NCBI GenBank assembly: GCA_021159825.1 | Contig: JAGHDR010000279.1 | Coordinates: 1 to 15,375 of the forward strand | Direction of reading: 5' to 3' | DNA length: 15,375 nt | From: Deltaproteobacteria bacterium | GTDB lineage: Bacteria; Desulfobacterota; DSM-4660; Desulfatiglandales; Desulfatiglandaceae | Shown here: positions 6,911-14,544 of the stretch, piece by piece | Layout of the letters: the number at the start of each line of letters is the position of its first letter | How positions within the stretch are numbered: position 1 is the first letter of the stretch | Made by a program: the position numbers and the translations under genes | Notes under the pieces: generated by a model | What the model saw: the letters and a program-made list of their open reading frames with translations, nothing else | Databases searched by the model: none | What the model was told of the DNA's origin: nothing

Positions 6911-6986
6911 TGGAGGCGGCAATCGGATTCGAACCGATGAATAACGGTTTTGCAGACCGCTGCCTTAGCCACTTGGCTATGCCGCC
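6911..6986 (-). tRNA. tRNA-Cys (GCA)
   Basis: The 76-nt gene includes an encoded CCA (complement of 6911-6913). The acceptor arm pairs GGCGGCA with TGCCGCC. The D arm, anticodon stem (GCGGT/ACCGT) with loop CTGCAAA, and T arm ATCGG-TTCGAAT-CCGAT are all intact. The anticodon GCA is at 6951-6953. The 3' portion from position 26 on is repeated at 5238-5288, so the functional gene may be a hybrid whose 3' part came from an integrated element. It follows tRNA-Gly by 6 nt and is presumably co-transcribed with it. Confidence 0.97.
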
Positions 6987-6992
6987 TTTTTA

Positions 6993-7068
6993 TGGAGCGG
7001 GAAACGGGACTTGAACCCGCGACAACCACGTTGGCAACGTGGAGCTCTACCAGCTGAGCTATTCCCGC
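6993..7068 (-). tRNA. tRNA-Gly (GCC)
   Basis: The 76-nt cloverleaf has acceptor GCGGGAA/TTCCCGC, D arm GCTC-AGCTGGTA-GAGC, anticodon loop TTGCCAA with GCC at 7033-7035, T arm GCGGG-TTCAAGT-CCCGT, and an encoded CCA (complement of 6993-6995). It is first in a two-tRNA unit with tRNA-Cys and lies 11 nt past the proximal promoter -10. Confidence 0.97.
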
Positions 7069-7079
7069 AAAATCAGGCC

Positions 7080-7107
7080 ATTTTACAGAACCAAGCGGCT
7101 TTGTCAA
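7080..7107 (-). promoter_or_regulatory. proximal promoter of the tRNA-Gly-Cys unit
   Basis: Minus-strand TTGACA (7102-7107) and TAAAAT (7080-7085) are 16 bp apart. Transcription would start a few nt before the tRNA-Gly 5' end at 7068, which suits a short leader. Strong by inspection. Confidence 0.75.
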
Positions 7108-7205
7108 CAAAAAAACACTACAAAACCTTGAGTATTTTCGGTTCGACCAGCCCTCTGCCTTTCTAATTTCACAGCAAAAAAACCTAGCTGCGACATAGGC
7201 CACCC

Positions 7206-7233
7206 ATTCTATCCGAACACCTCAATTTGTCAA
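7206..7233 (-). promoter_or_regulatory. second, distal promoter upstream of the tRNA unit
   Basis: Minus-strand TTGACA (7228-7233) and TAGAAT (7206-7211) are again 16 bp apart, in the gap after the lytic transglycosylase gene. It points toward the tRNAs with a leader of about 130 nt. It may be a tandem tRNA promoter or drive a short unannotated RNA. A small CCTA/TAGG stem followed by eight T lies just downstream on this strand and could terminate or attenuate it. Confidence 0.5.
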
Positions 7234-7293
7234 TAAAAAAATACAAAAAGCAGGTTCTTTCAATCCAATCAGAATTTCAAGCAATACAACCCG

Positions 7294-7902
7294 TCAGTTG
7301 GCAGCATTCTTGTAAGAACGATAGTAACGCATCACCCTTTCAACAAACGCCCGGGTCTCGGGAAAAGGCGGAATCCCATTGTAGCTTTCCACGGTCTCGG
7401 GACCGGCATTATAGGCCGCCAAAGCCAGGCTTTTATTGTTCTTGAAACGCTTGAGCAACAGGCTGAAATACCGGGTGCCACCTACGATGTTTTCTTCCGG
7501 ATCATGGGGATCCATAACATCCATGTCGCTGGCCGTCCCCGGCATCAACTGCATCAGGCCTTTAGCACCCTTTTTAGAAACCGCATCCTGATCAAAGCCG
7601 GATTCAGCCCTGATAATCGCTTTGATAAAATGGATATCAACCCCAAAACGATCAGAAGCGTTTTTTACAATGCCACTGTACTCGGTCAGATATTCCGATA
7701 GCGTTCTGTTGCCGGAACGAACATAAAGCCGATAGCGACTGTCCGTTTTACGGTTTGTGAAATGCCACACCCCGTTTCTGTCCACATAACGGAAAATTTT
7801 CGCCGAAACCAGACCCTGGTCACACAGGGAAAGAGCCATTATAACCATGGCCCCCCAAAGGCACTTTTTCCTGATGTTTATTTTCAGCCTATTTTTTTCC
7901 AA
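7294..7902 (-). CDS. lytic transglycosylase, SLT domain
   Basis: The 202-residue protein has a basic RKK, a hydrophobic signal segment (about residues 15-34), a short DUF4124-like strand region ([15 protein letters not shown], 36-50) and an SLT goose-type lysozyme domain (about 75-195). The catalytic Glu100 is in [22 protein letters not shown] and [11 protein letters not shown] are the other family motifs. It would cleave glycan strands of periplasmic peptidoglycan. The nominal start is a TTG at 7902 inside the last codons of the aldolase gene (19-nt overlap), with a poor ribosome site. Internal ATGs at M19 or M22 would lose the basic n-region, so the TTG or another nearby non-ATG start is more credible. 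It is last in the minus-strand cluster, and no strong terminator hairpin was seen after it. Confidence 0.9.
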   Translation of the reverse strand: MEKNRLKINIRKKCLWGAMVIMALSLCDQGLVSAKIFRYVDRNGVWHFTNRKTDSRYRLYVRSGNRTLSEYLTEYSGIVKNASDRFGVDIHFIKAIIRAESGFDQDAVSKKGAKGLMQLMPGTASDMDVMDPHDPEENIVGGTRYFSLLLKRFKNNKSLALAAYNAGPETVESYNGIPPFPETRAFVERVMRYYRSYKNAAN

Positions 7903-8525
7903 TCCGCCAAAAAATTCTCCAAACCGATGTCGGTTAAGGGGTGCTTGATCAATTGCCGAATCACCTTCAGTGGAATCGTGGCAATATCAGCCCCGACCAG
8001 GGCAGCATCCAGCACATGGATCGGGTTTCGCACACTGGCCACGATAATTTCCGTTTCATAGGCATAGTTTTCATAGATGGCGGCAATTTGCTCCACCAGA
8101 TCCATTCCCACGGAACTGATGTCATCAAGCCTTCCTATAAACGGGCTGATATAGGTTGCGCCCACCTTTGCGGCCATCAATGCCTGGACCGGCGAAAAAC
8201 ACAGGGTCATATTGGTTTTGATCCCTTTTTCGGTCAGCACTTTCACGGCCTTCAGACCCTCTTCAATGAGCGGCACCTTGATGACAATATTGTCTGCCAT
8301 ACCCGCTAGATCCTGCGCTTCCGCAACCATTTTCTCTGCCTCGAGGCTGACCACCTCGACGCTGATCGGACCCGCAACAACAGCGCAGATCTCTTTAATC
8401 AGTCCTCGAAACTCCTTCCCCTCTTTAGCCACCAGGCTGGGATTGGTTGTTACACCATCGACCATACCCAGAGCCTGAGCTTCTTTTATCTCATCAATAT
8501 TCGCCGTATCAATAAAAAACTTCAT
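7884..8525 (-). CDS. fsa: fructose-6-phosphate aldolase / transaldolase-like protein
   Basis: This is a 213-residue short-form transaldolase (TalC/FSA type). It shows [16 protein letters not shown] at the start, [13 protein letters not shown], the Schiff-base Lys83 in [28 protein letters not shown] and SPFIGRLDD. Small members either exchange dihydroxyacetone units in the non-oxidative pentose phosphate pathway or cleave fructose 6-phosphate. Bacteria without a full-length transaldolase often rely on this form. The enzyme is cytosolic. ATG 8525 is preceded by GGAGG about 7 nt upstream. The 55-bp gap before it carries an extended -10 promoter, and the 3' end overlaps the lytic transglycosylase start. 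Confidence 0.92.
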   Translation of the reverse strand: MKFFIDTANIDEIKEAQALGMVDGVTTNPSLVAKEGKEFRGLIKEICAVVAGPISVEVVSLEAEKMVAEAQDLAGMADNIVIKVPLIEEGLKAVKVLTEKGIKTNMTLCFSPVQALMAAKVGATYISPFIGRLDDISSVGMDLVEQIAAIYENYAYETEIIVASVRNPIHVLDAALVGADIATIPLKVIRQLIKHPLTDIGLENFLADWKKIG

Positions 8526-8566
8526 GCATATCCTCCAACCCGGTTAACCCGGCATTTATAAAACTT

Positions 8567-8575
8567 ATTATACCA
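8567..8575 (-). promoter_or_regulatory. extended -10 element upstream of fsa
   Basis: Minus-strand TGGTATAAT is a perfect TATAAT (8567-8572) with the TG extension. No good -35 lies 17 bp further upstream, inside the preceding gene. It could give the fsa and lytic transglycosylase genes their own transcript within the cluster. Confidence 0.4.
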
Positions 8576-8580
8576 TAAAG

Positions 8581-8826
8581 CTACGGTTTCTTCCGCTGAA
8601 ATTCATCAGCACACGCCTGGCTGCAAAAAAAATGTGTTTCACCGCCCACAGACTTCCTGATGGCGCCGCCCTTTGGGATATAGGTCATACAATTCGGGTC
8701 CTGAACCATCTCATCCACAGGCCCTAAACCGGTATTTCCACGATCCCTTCCGCCGGATGAACGTATCTTCTGCACGAAACGGAAAACGAAATAAGCCAGA
8801 ATTCCAAAAAACAGCAGTTTCATCAT
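8581..8826 (-). CDS. membrane-anchored Cys-cluster protein (PP0621/YHS-TRASH-like)
   Basis: The 81-residue protein has an N-terminal membrane anchor (about residues 3-18), a short basic linker, and a small C-terminal domain reading VDEMVQDPNCMTYIP ... HFFCSQACADEF, with C46, C68 and C72. The pattern DPxC, then FCSxxCxxxF, is that of YHS/TRASH-type metal-binding zinc-ribbon-like modules and of the PP0621 family. A metal-sensing or chaperone role is inferred. The gene starts immediately at the folK stop (TGA-ATG-ATG) with GAGAGG upstream, so it is coupled to folK. Either of the two consecutive ATGs could be used. Confidence 0.75.
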   Translation of the reverse strand: MMKLLFFGILAYFVFRFVQKIRSSGGRDRGNTGLGPVDEMVQDPNCMTYIPKGGAIRKSVGGETHFFCSQACADEFQRKKP

Positions 8827-9330
8827 TCAGGACCTCTCATAAGTTTCCACCGCCTGGCCATCGCCTGGAAGCAATCCGGCCAGTTCCTGCATGGACTTGC
8901 GCAAAACCGGGTGAATCAGGTCGGGTGCAATCTGCAACAGGGGTGTCAGCACAAAACGTCTCAAATGCATCAGCGGATGGGGAACAATTAAATCAGGCTT
9001 CTTGATGATCCGGGAACCAAACAGCAGAATATCCAGATCGATCACCCTCGCATCCCATTTTTTCCGTCTCACCCGACCCATATCCGCTTCAATCTCAAGA
9101 AGGCAGTTGAGAAGCGTACCGGCGGAAAGATCCGTATCCACACGAACCACACCGTTCACATAAGTATCCTGCCCTTCAACCCCTACCGGCTCAGTCCGGT
9201 AAAAGGGTGACTGCACCCTTACTGAACACCCTTCCAGCCGCCCCATCAGAGAAATGGCCCTTTTGCAATGATCGATTTTACGACCGATATTTGATCCAAT
9301 GCCAATATAAGCGCTTTCCATTGACCCCAT
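8827..9330 (-). CDS. folK: 2-amino-4-hydroxy-6-hydroxymethyldihydropteridine pyrophosphokinase
   Basis: The 167-residue HPPK transfers pyrophosphate from ATP to hydroxymethyl-dihydropterin in folate synthesis. Signatures are the N-terminal AYIGIGSNIGRK, SPFYRTEPVG, and RRKKWDARVIDLDILLFG, with the Mg-binding aspartates about 98 and 100, then VPHPLMHLRRFVLTPLLQIAPDLIHP. Length is normal for stand-alone HPPK. The start at 9330 lies 15 nt after the dapL stop. It has no clear ribosome site, and ATG 9321 (M4) is an equal candidate. folP and folB are not in the window. Confidence 0.95.
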   Translation of the reverse strand: MGSMESAYIGIGSNIGRKIDHCKRAISLMGRLEGCSVRVQSPFYRTEPVGVEGQDTYVNGVVRVDTDLSAGTLLNCLLEIEADMGRVRRKKWDARVIDLDILLFGSRIIKKPDLIVPHPLMHLRRFVLTPLLQIAPDLIHPVLRKSMQELAGLLPGDGQAVETYERS

Positions 9331-9345
9331 GTTGCTTTGAAATGC

Positions 9346-10515
9346 CTAAAGCTTCAGACTTTTCAATCTCTCAATGGCCTCCCCAAGCCTTTTTCGGTTC
9401 CGGGTCAACGCAATGCGGAAATATCCTTCCCCCGACTCGCCAAAACCATTACCCGGCGTAACCACCAGGCCCGCCTCTTCCAGAAGACGGGTGGCCAGCG
9501 ATGCAGACGTGTAACCGTCAGGAACCCGGATCCACAAATAGAAGGTCGCCTTTGGCGGATCCAGCTCAAACCCGGCTTCCCTGAGTCCTTGAACCATAAG
9601 ATCCCGCCGGCCCGAATAGATGCGGTGCATATCCGCAACACAAGCCTGATCCCCTCGGATGGCCTCGATCCCTGCCCTCTGAACAGCCTGAAACACACCG
9701 GAATCGATATTGCTCTTTATGGCGCCGAGCCCTGCAACGCCTTCTGAATTTCCCACGGCAAAACCGATTCGCCAGCCGGTCATATTGTAAGTCTTGGAAA
9801 GGGAGTGAAATTCCATCCCCACTTCTTTTGCACCGTCAACCTCCAGAAAACTGGGAGGCCGATATCCATCAAACGCCATCTCCGTATAGGCCGCATCATG
9901 GCATACCAGGATGTTGTGCTTTTCCGCAAAAGAGACCACGCGGCGGAAAAAATCCAGATCCGCCACTGCTGAAGTCGGGTTATTGGGATAATTGATAAAC
10001 ATCAGCTTGGCGCGATCCGCCACCTCCGGAGGAATGGCTTCCAAATCAGGCAAGAAATTATTCTTGCTCAATAGCGGCATCACATGGGACTCACCGCCGG
10101 CAAAAAGGGTCGCAATGTTGTAAACCGGGTACGCCGGGCTGGGCACCAGGGACACGTCGCCCGGATTGATAAAGGCCAGGGGAAGATGGGCAATGCCTTC
10201 CTTGCTCCCGATGAGGGATACCACTTCCGAGCCCGGATCCAGCGTCACGTTAAAACGCTCCCCATACCACCAGGCCACGGCTTCCTTGAAATCCGACATC
10301 CCCGAATAGGATGGGTACTGGTGATTTGCAGGATCGTCAACCGCCCGTTTCATCTCCCCGATGATATGTTCCGGTGTGGGGAGATCCGGGTCCCCCACAC
10401 CCAGGTCAATAATATCCACACCTCCGGCTTTTACCTCGGCCTTCTTCCGATCAATCTCTTTAAACAGGTAGGGGGGGAGCTGTTTTAAACGTTCGGCTTT
10501 CGAAAATTTCGCCAT
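9346..10515 (-). CDS. dapL: LL-diaminopimelate aminotransferase
   Basis: The 389-residue class I/II PLP aminotransferase converts tetrahydrodipicolinate plus glutamate to LL-diaminopimelate in one step. It has [15 protein letters not shown] at the start, [21 protein letters not shown], and the PLP Lys241 in [16 protein letters not shown]. These match the DapL branch that replaces DapD/DapC/DapE in many Desulfobacterota, Chlamydiae and plants. Its place in a dapF-dapA-dapB-dapL run makes the assignment firm over a generic aspartate aminotransferase. ATG 10515 has AGAGG 7 nt upstream. A palindromic repeat lies in the 59-bp gap separating it from dapB. Confidence 0.95.
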   Translation of the reverse strand: MAKFSKAERLKQLPPYLFKEIDRKKAEVKAGGVDIIDLGVGDPDLPTPEHIIGEMKRAVDDPANHQYPSYSGMSDFKEAVAWWYGERFNVTLDPGSEVVSLIGSKEGIAHLPLAFINPGDVSLVPSPAYPVYNIATLFAGGESHVMPLLSKNNFLPDLEAIPPEVADRAKLMFINYPNNPTSAVADLDFFRRVVSFAEKHNILVCHDAAYTEMAFDGYRPPSFLEVDGAKEVGMEFHSLSKTYNMTGWRIGFAVGNSEGVAGLGAIKSNIDSGVFQAVQRAGIEAIRGDQACVADMHRIYSGRRDLMVQGLREAGFELDPPKATFYLWIRVPDGYTSASLATRLLEEAGLVVTPGNGFGESGEGYFRIALTRNRKRLGEAIERLKSLKL

Positions 10516-10548
10516 TATAAACCTCTTTACGGTTACCCATATTTACAA

Positions 10549-10580
10549 CTGTAGGGGCACGGGGCACCGTGCCCCTACAG
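10549..10580. repeat. REP-like perfect palindrome at the dapB stop codon
   Basis: CTGTAGGGGCACGG (10549-10562) and its exact complement (10567-10580) form a 14-bp stem with a 4-base loop GGCA. The dapB stop codon (10575-10577) lies inside one arm. There is no T-tract, so a terminator is unlikely. GTAGGGGC-type palindromes are a known dispersed repeat class in several bacterial groups. In RNA it could stabilise the upstream message or reduce dapL expression. Confidence 0.85.
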
Positions 10581-11375
10581 TCCCAACACATCCTGCATAT
10601 CGTACAGCCCCGCCGGCTGTCCGGTAATCCAAAGGGCTGCCCTTACGGCGCCCCTCGCAAAATTATCACGATTATGGGCCCGATGCACCAGTTCCAACCG
10701 CTCACCAATGCCGCCAAACATGACCGTATGTTCTCCCGCAATATCACCGGCGCGCCAGGTCTGAATACCGATCTCTTCATCGGTTCGCTCGCCGATCATT
10801 CCCTTCCGACCATAGACGCCGACTTTTTCGAGATCACGACCCACAGCTTCCGCCAGAATCTGTCCCAGCCGCATGGCTGTTCCGCTTGGGGCATCCTTCT
10901 TAAGCCGATGATGCACCTCAAGAATTTCCATATCGTAATCATTGCCCAGAATTCGCGCCATCTCCCCCGCAATTTTGAACATCACATTGACACCGACGCT
11001 CATATTGGGCGCCATGACGCATGGTATTTTTTCCGAAAGAGTTTTAATCTCTGCGATGCCATCTTCAGTGATCCCGGTGGTTCCAATGACCATGGCAATC
11101 CCTTTTTCCGAGGCCCTTCGCGTGTTTTCAAGGGTACTTTCCGGCTGGGTGAAATCTATCATTACATCGGCCCCTTCAATCGCCTCATCAAGGGAACCGG
11201 AAATCTTAACACCCAGTTCACCCATTCCAGCAACCGACCCCGCATCCTCACCCACACTTTTGTGGTCGGGATGTTCAAAGGCGCCTGCCAGTTCAGCCTC
11301 AGGGTTCTGGTAAATCATGTGAATGATTCTTCCCCCCATGCGACCGGCGGCGCCCGCAACCGTTATTCTAATCAT
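10575..11375 (-). CDS. dapB: 4-hydroxy-tetrahydrodipicolinate reductase
   Basis: The 266-residue enzyme reduces the DapA product with NAD(P)H. The N-terminal Rossmann motif GAAGRMG is at residues 8-14; DFTQPEST and GTTGIT follow; the catalytic region EVHHRLKKDAPSGTA (about 153-167) contains His155 and Lys159. The C-terminus PAGLYDMQDVLGL is typical. The longer frame from 11399 would add eight residues, but TGGAGGT sits 6 nt before ATG 11375, and MIRITVAG is the expected beginning. It lies 39 nt after dapA. Confidence 0.96.
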   Translation of the reverse strand: MIRITVAGAAGRMGGRIIHMIYQNPEAELAGAFEHPDHKSVGEDAGSVAGMGELGVKISGSLDEAIEGADVMIDFTQPESTLENTRRASEKGIAMVIGTTGITEDGIAEIKTLSEKIPCVMAPNMSVGVNVMFKIAGEMARILGNDYDMEILEVHHRLKKDAPSGTAMRLGQILAEAVGRDLEKVGVYGRKGMIGERTDEEIGIQTWRAGDIAGEHTVMFGGIGERLELVHRAHNRDNFARGAVRAALWITGQPAGLYDMQDVLGL

Positions 11376-11414
11376 GTCATAACCTCCATGATCTTGCATC
11401 TTTCGCTCTGCGCT

Positions 11415-12287
11415 TTATATAAGACCGTAATCCGTAAGCACCGTTTTCAATTTTTCAAGATTGGAAGGATACATCGGGCACATGGGCAATCTCATTTCAT
11501 CGCCGATCAAACCCATCAGTGCCGCGGAAGTTTTCACCGGAATCGGGTTCGTTTCAAGAAACATGGCCTTGCACAGGGGCATCAGTTTATAGAAAAGGGT
11601 TCTGGCCTCCGCCACATTCCCTTCCGCCCAGGCCTTCACCAGATTCGCGGTATGGGCGGGAACAATATTGGCCACAACGGAAATCACCCCTTTTCCGCCA
11701 ATCGCCAGCACCGGCAGGGTCAGGTTGTCGTCTCCGGATAACAGGGTGATGTTTTCGCCTGCCATTCGCACCACTTCGGCCATTTGCCCCACATTACCCG
11801 AGGCTTCTTTGATAGCCACAATCTCCGGGAATTTTGCCAGGCGCGCCACCGTCTCAGGCAATAAGTTCACACTGGTTCTCCCCGGCACATTATAAAGGAC
11901 CTGGGGCAGGGGAACTTCTTTCAAAATGGCCTCAAAATGCCGGAAAAGCCCTTCCTGCATGGGTTTGTTGTAGTAGGGCGTCACCTGAAGGGTGGCATCA
12001 ACCCCTACTTCTTTGGCATGTTTTGAGAGTTCAATGGCTTCCCTGGTGCTGTTGCCACCGGTTCCCGCGATGACGGGGACCCGCTTGTTCACCGCCTCCA
12101 CCGCAATATCGATCACTCGAGCGTGTTCGTTCATATCCAGGGTTGCGGACTCCCCGGTAGTGCCACAGGGGACAATGGCGTTTGTGCCGTTTTCGATTTG
12201 AAATTCAATCAGTTTACGATATGCATCCTCATCCACCTGCCCATTTTTGAAAGGGGTCACAATTGCAACAATAGAGCCTTCAAACAT
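11415..12287 (-). CDS. dapA: 4-hydroxy-tetrahydrodipicolinate synthase
   Basis: The 290-residue TIM-barrel enzyme condenses pyruvate with aspartate semialdehyde. The Schiff-base Lys160 is in IVAIKEASGN. Tyr132 is in YNVPGRT, and the hydroxyl relay Thr43/Thr44 is in CGTTGE. ATG 12287 follows AAAAGGAGATTCTTT, a strong ribosome site. It is 55 nt downstream of dapF and 39 nt upstream of dapB, the core of the lysine operon. Lysine feedback sensitivity cannot be judged reliably here. Confidence 0.97.
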   Translation of the reverse strand: MFEGSIVAIVTPFKNGQVDEDAYRKLIEFQIENGTNAIVPCGTTGESATLDMNEHARVIDIAVEAVNKRVPVIAGTGGNSTREAIELSKHAKEVGVDATLQVTPYYNKPMQEGLFRHFEAILKEVPLPQVLYNVPGRTSVNLLPETVARLAKFPEIVAIKEASGNVGQMAEVVRMAGENITLLSGDDNLTLPVLAIGGKGVISVVANIVPAHTANLVKAWAEGNVAEARTLFYKLMPLCKAMFLETNPIPVKTSAALMGLIGDEMRLPMCPMYPSNLEKLKTVLTDYGLI

Positions 12288-12342
12288 AAAGAATCTCCTT
12301 TTCTGGTATTTTTGAATTTATGGATCAGAACTCGCCAAACGA

Positions 12343-13173
12343 TCACAAAGCCTCACTGTGAAGCGTCGCCTTGTAAATAACGGACGTGTTCCCTTGAAGC
12401 CAAACCCGTTCGCCGGTCCCCACATCAAGACCCTCGCTGTTTAGATGGACTGTCAAGATTTCACCGCCCCGCGTGTGAACCTTAACCGGAGATACCACCA
12501 TGCCTCGACGTGATGCCATCAGTGCGGAAGCGATCGCCCCCGTTCCACACGCCAGGGTTTCATCTTCCACGCCCCGTTCATAGGTTCTAACCACCAGTTC
12601 ATCCGGACCCACAATGGTCATGAAATTGGCGTTGGTCCCTTCGGGAGAAAACCGTTCATGATAGCGAATCTCGCGACCCTGCTCTACGACGGGATGATTT
12701 TCCAGATCCGCCACCTGCACCACCACATGGGGGACCCCGGTGTTCACAAAATCACAGCTTATCCAGCCGGGGCGCAACGCCAGATCAACATCCTTCGTCT
12801 CATTTCGAGGTTCCGGCATCAGGACCTTGACCACACGGCCCTCCACTTGGGCGGAGATGGGACCCACACGTGTTTCAAAGGTCATTTCGGAACCGGCAAT
12901 CCCCTTCAAATAGGCGAAACGGGAGACACACCGTCCGCCGTTACCGCACATTTCCACCTCCCCGCCGTCAGCATTAAAAAACCGCCATCCAAAATCATAT
13001 TCTTTCGAATCCGTCACAAATACGACGCCATCGGCCCCGACGGATTCCCTGCGGCGGCAGGTACGCGCCACCAACCGGCTCATGTCATCCTCTTTTACAA
13101 GCCCTTTCCGGTTGTCAATGAGAATGAAATCATTACCGGTGCCGCTCATCTTCCAGAACTCAATGGGTTCCAT
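12343..13173 (-). CDS. dapF: diaminopimelate epimerase
   Basis: The 276-residue cofactor-independent racemase converts LL- to meso-diaminopimelate. The two catalytic cysteines are present: Cys76 in EMCGNGGRC and Cys209 in ETLACGTGA. FWKMSGTGNDFILID at the N-terminus is the conserved opening and fixes the start at or very near ATG 13173. No Shine-Dalgarno is visible there: the upstream bases are the AAATTGG-type repeat that fills the gap to lysA, so translation may rely on coupling or an AT-rich leader. Confidence 0.96.
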   Translation of the reverse strand: MEPIEFWKMSGTGNDFILIDNRKGLVKEDDMSRLVARTCRRRESVGADGVVFVTDSKEYDFGWRFFNADGGEVEMCGNGGRCVSRFAYLKGIAGSEMTFETRVGPISAQVEGRVVKVLMPEPRNETKDVDLALRPGWISCDFVNTGVPHVVVQVADLENHPVVEQGREIRYHERFSPEGTNANFMTIVGPDELVVRTYERGVEDETLACGTGAIASALMASRRGMVVSPVKVHTRGGEILTVHLNSEGLDVGTGERVWLQGNTSVIYKATLHSEAL

Positions 13174-13176
13174 ATC

Positions 13177-13245
13177 TTGAAATTAGAAATTGGAAATTGG
13201 AAATTGGAAATTTTGCTTTTCCAAATTTCAATTTTCAATTTTCAA
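13177..13245. repeat. AAATTGG tandem/inverted repeat between lysA and dapF
   Basis: Three exact tandem AAATTGG units (13187-13207) flanked by variants face a complementary arm of CAATTTT-type units (13221-13245) across a TTTTGCTTTT apex, giving a long imperfect hairpin. It occupies nearly the whole 68-bp lysA-dapF gap. It runs into the lysA stop codon (13242-13244) and ends within a few bases of the dapF start. It looks like an inserted repeat or slippage-expanded element, and is AT-rich against GC-richer neighbours. Confidence 0.85.
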
Positions 13246-14495
13246 AAAAAATCGGGGATCGATTCCCCCCGCACAAGATCTTCAAAGGTTTCCCGCTGCC
13301 GAATGATCTCGAATCGGTCCCCCTTGACCATCACCTCACATACCCGGGGTCTCGAGTTGTAGGTGGACGACATGCTGAAGCCATAGGCGCCCGCACTCAT
13401 AACAGCGATCAAATCATCCGGCGCCAAGGGGTCCACCAGCCTTTCCTTGGCCAGAAAATCACCGGATTCACAGATGGGTCCCACAATATCCGCCGTCAGT
13501 TTTTCGCCGGGCGTCTGTTTCACCGGCTGAATGCCATGGTAAGCCCCGTAAAGGCTCGGCCTCATGAGGTCGTTCATACCGGCGTCCACCACAAAAAAAT
13601 TTTTATCATAGCTGGTCTTGGCATAAAGCACCTTTGTGATCAATATACCGGCATTCCCCACAATGACACGCCCCGGTTCCAGGATCAGGGTCCAGTCCGA
13701 AGAAGCCAACTCTGATTTGATGTCTTGGGCATATTCCTTCGGATGGGGTGGGGCCTCGTTATCGTAAGTGATTCCCAATCCGCCCCCCAAATCCAGGTAA
13801 CAGATTGAAATACCCATCCGAACCAATTGTTCAATCAGTTTTTTGAGTTTTCTAAGGGCATCCACGAAAGGGCTCGTTTGCGTGAGCTGACTACCGATAT
13901 GGCAGGAAACACCCACCACATCCAAACCATCCAGCGTGGCTGCTTTCTCATATTGCAAAAGCGCCTCCTCAACCCCGATGCCGAATTTGTTCTCCTTGAG
14001 CCCCGTGGAAATATAGGGGTGGGTCTTGGGGTCCACATCCGGATTGACCCGGATGGAAATACGCGCTTTCCTGCCGGAATTTAATGCCACCTGATTCAGT
14101 TTCAGCAACTCCTGTGGGGATTCCACATTAAACATGAGAATCTCCGACGTCACCGCATATTCCAGATCCGATAAACTTTTACCGACCCCTGAAAAAACAA
14201 TTTTTATGGGATCCACACCGGCGTTCAAGGCCCTGTAAAGCTCACCTCCCGATACAATATCAACGCCACCACCCCGACCGGCAAAGAGCGCGAGGAGCGC
14301 CTTGTTGGAATTGGATTTCATGGAATAACAGGTGAGGTGCCCCACATCGGAAAAAGCGCCGTCAAAAGCATCAAAGTGCTGTTTCAGGGTTGCGTAAGAA
14401 TACACATAGAAAGGGGTCCCCACCTTTTTCGCGATAGATGATATGGGGACATCTTCACAATACAGTTCGTTTTTTCTATAATGGAAATGATGCAT
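13242..14495 (-). CDS. lysA: diaminopimelate decarboxylase
   Basis: This is a 417-residue fold-III PLP enzyme that decarboxylates meso-diaminopimelate to lysine. It has the PLP Lys60 in CYSMKSNSN, His199 in CHIGSQL, LDLGGGLGI (about 235-242), EPGR (about 273-276), Cys342 in GPICESGDFLAKER and AYGFSMSSTYNSRPR near the end. The opening MHHFHYRKNELYCEDV is usual, so ATG 14495 is kept although the ribosome site is weak. The last codons (IPDFF-stop) run into the AAATTGG-type repeat. It lies 49 nt after the small lipoprotein gene. Confidence 0.97.
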   Translation of the reverse strand: MHHFHYRKNELYCEDVPISSIAKKVGTPFYVYSYATLKQHFDAFDGAFSDVGHLTCYSMKSNSNKALLALFAGRGGGVDIVSGGELYRALNAGVDPIKIVFSGVGKSLSDLEYAVTSEILMFNVESPQELLKLNQVALNSGRKARISIRVNPDVDPKTHPYISTGLKENKFGIGVEEALLQYEKAATLDGLDVVGVSCHIGSQLTQTSPFVDALRKLKKLIEQLVRMGISICYLDLGGGLGITYDNEAPPHPKEYAQDIKSELASSDWTLILEPGRVIVGNAGILITKVLYAKTSYDKNFFVVDAGMNDLMRPSLYGAYHGIQPVKQTPGEKLTADIVGPICESGDFLAKERLVDPLAPDDLIAVMSAGAYGFSMSSTYNSRPRVCEVMVKGDRFEIIRQRETFEDLVRGESIPDFF

Positions 14496-14544
14496 GGATT
14501 ACCCGGTAATAGGTTCTTTGATTGGATACCGCGACTTTAGAAAA

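Noticed and set aside
6886..7203. A 105-codon minus-strand open frame across the tRNA genes
   Set aside because: It reads straight through two well-formed tRNA genes and their promoter; typical spurious ORF.
10569..11741. A 390-codon plus-strand open frame
   Set aside because: It lies antisense to dapB and dapA, both unambiguous by motif. Its His/Arg/Pro-rich composition and lack of domains mark it as a shadow frame.
13177..13245. CRISPR-like array
   Set aside because: The units are 7 bp and contiguous or inverted with no spacers, so this is a tandem/inverted repeat and not a CRISPR.
12658..13362. A 234-codon plus-strand open frame spanning dapF, the repeat and the lysA end
   Set aside because: It is antisense to two well-supported genes and includes translated repeat sequence, so it is not a real gene.
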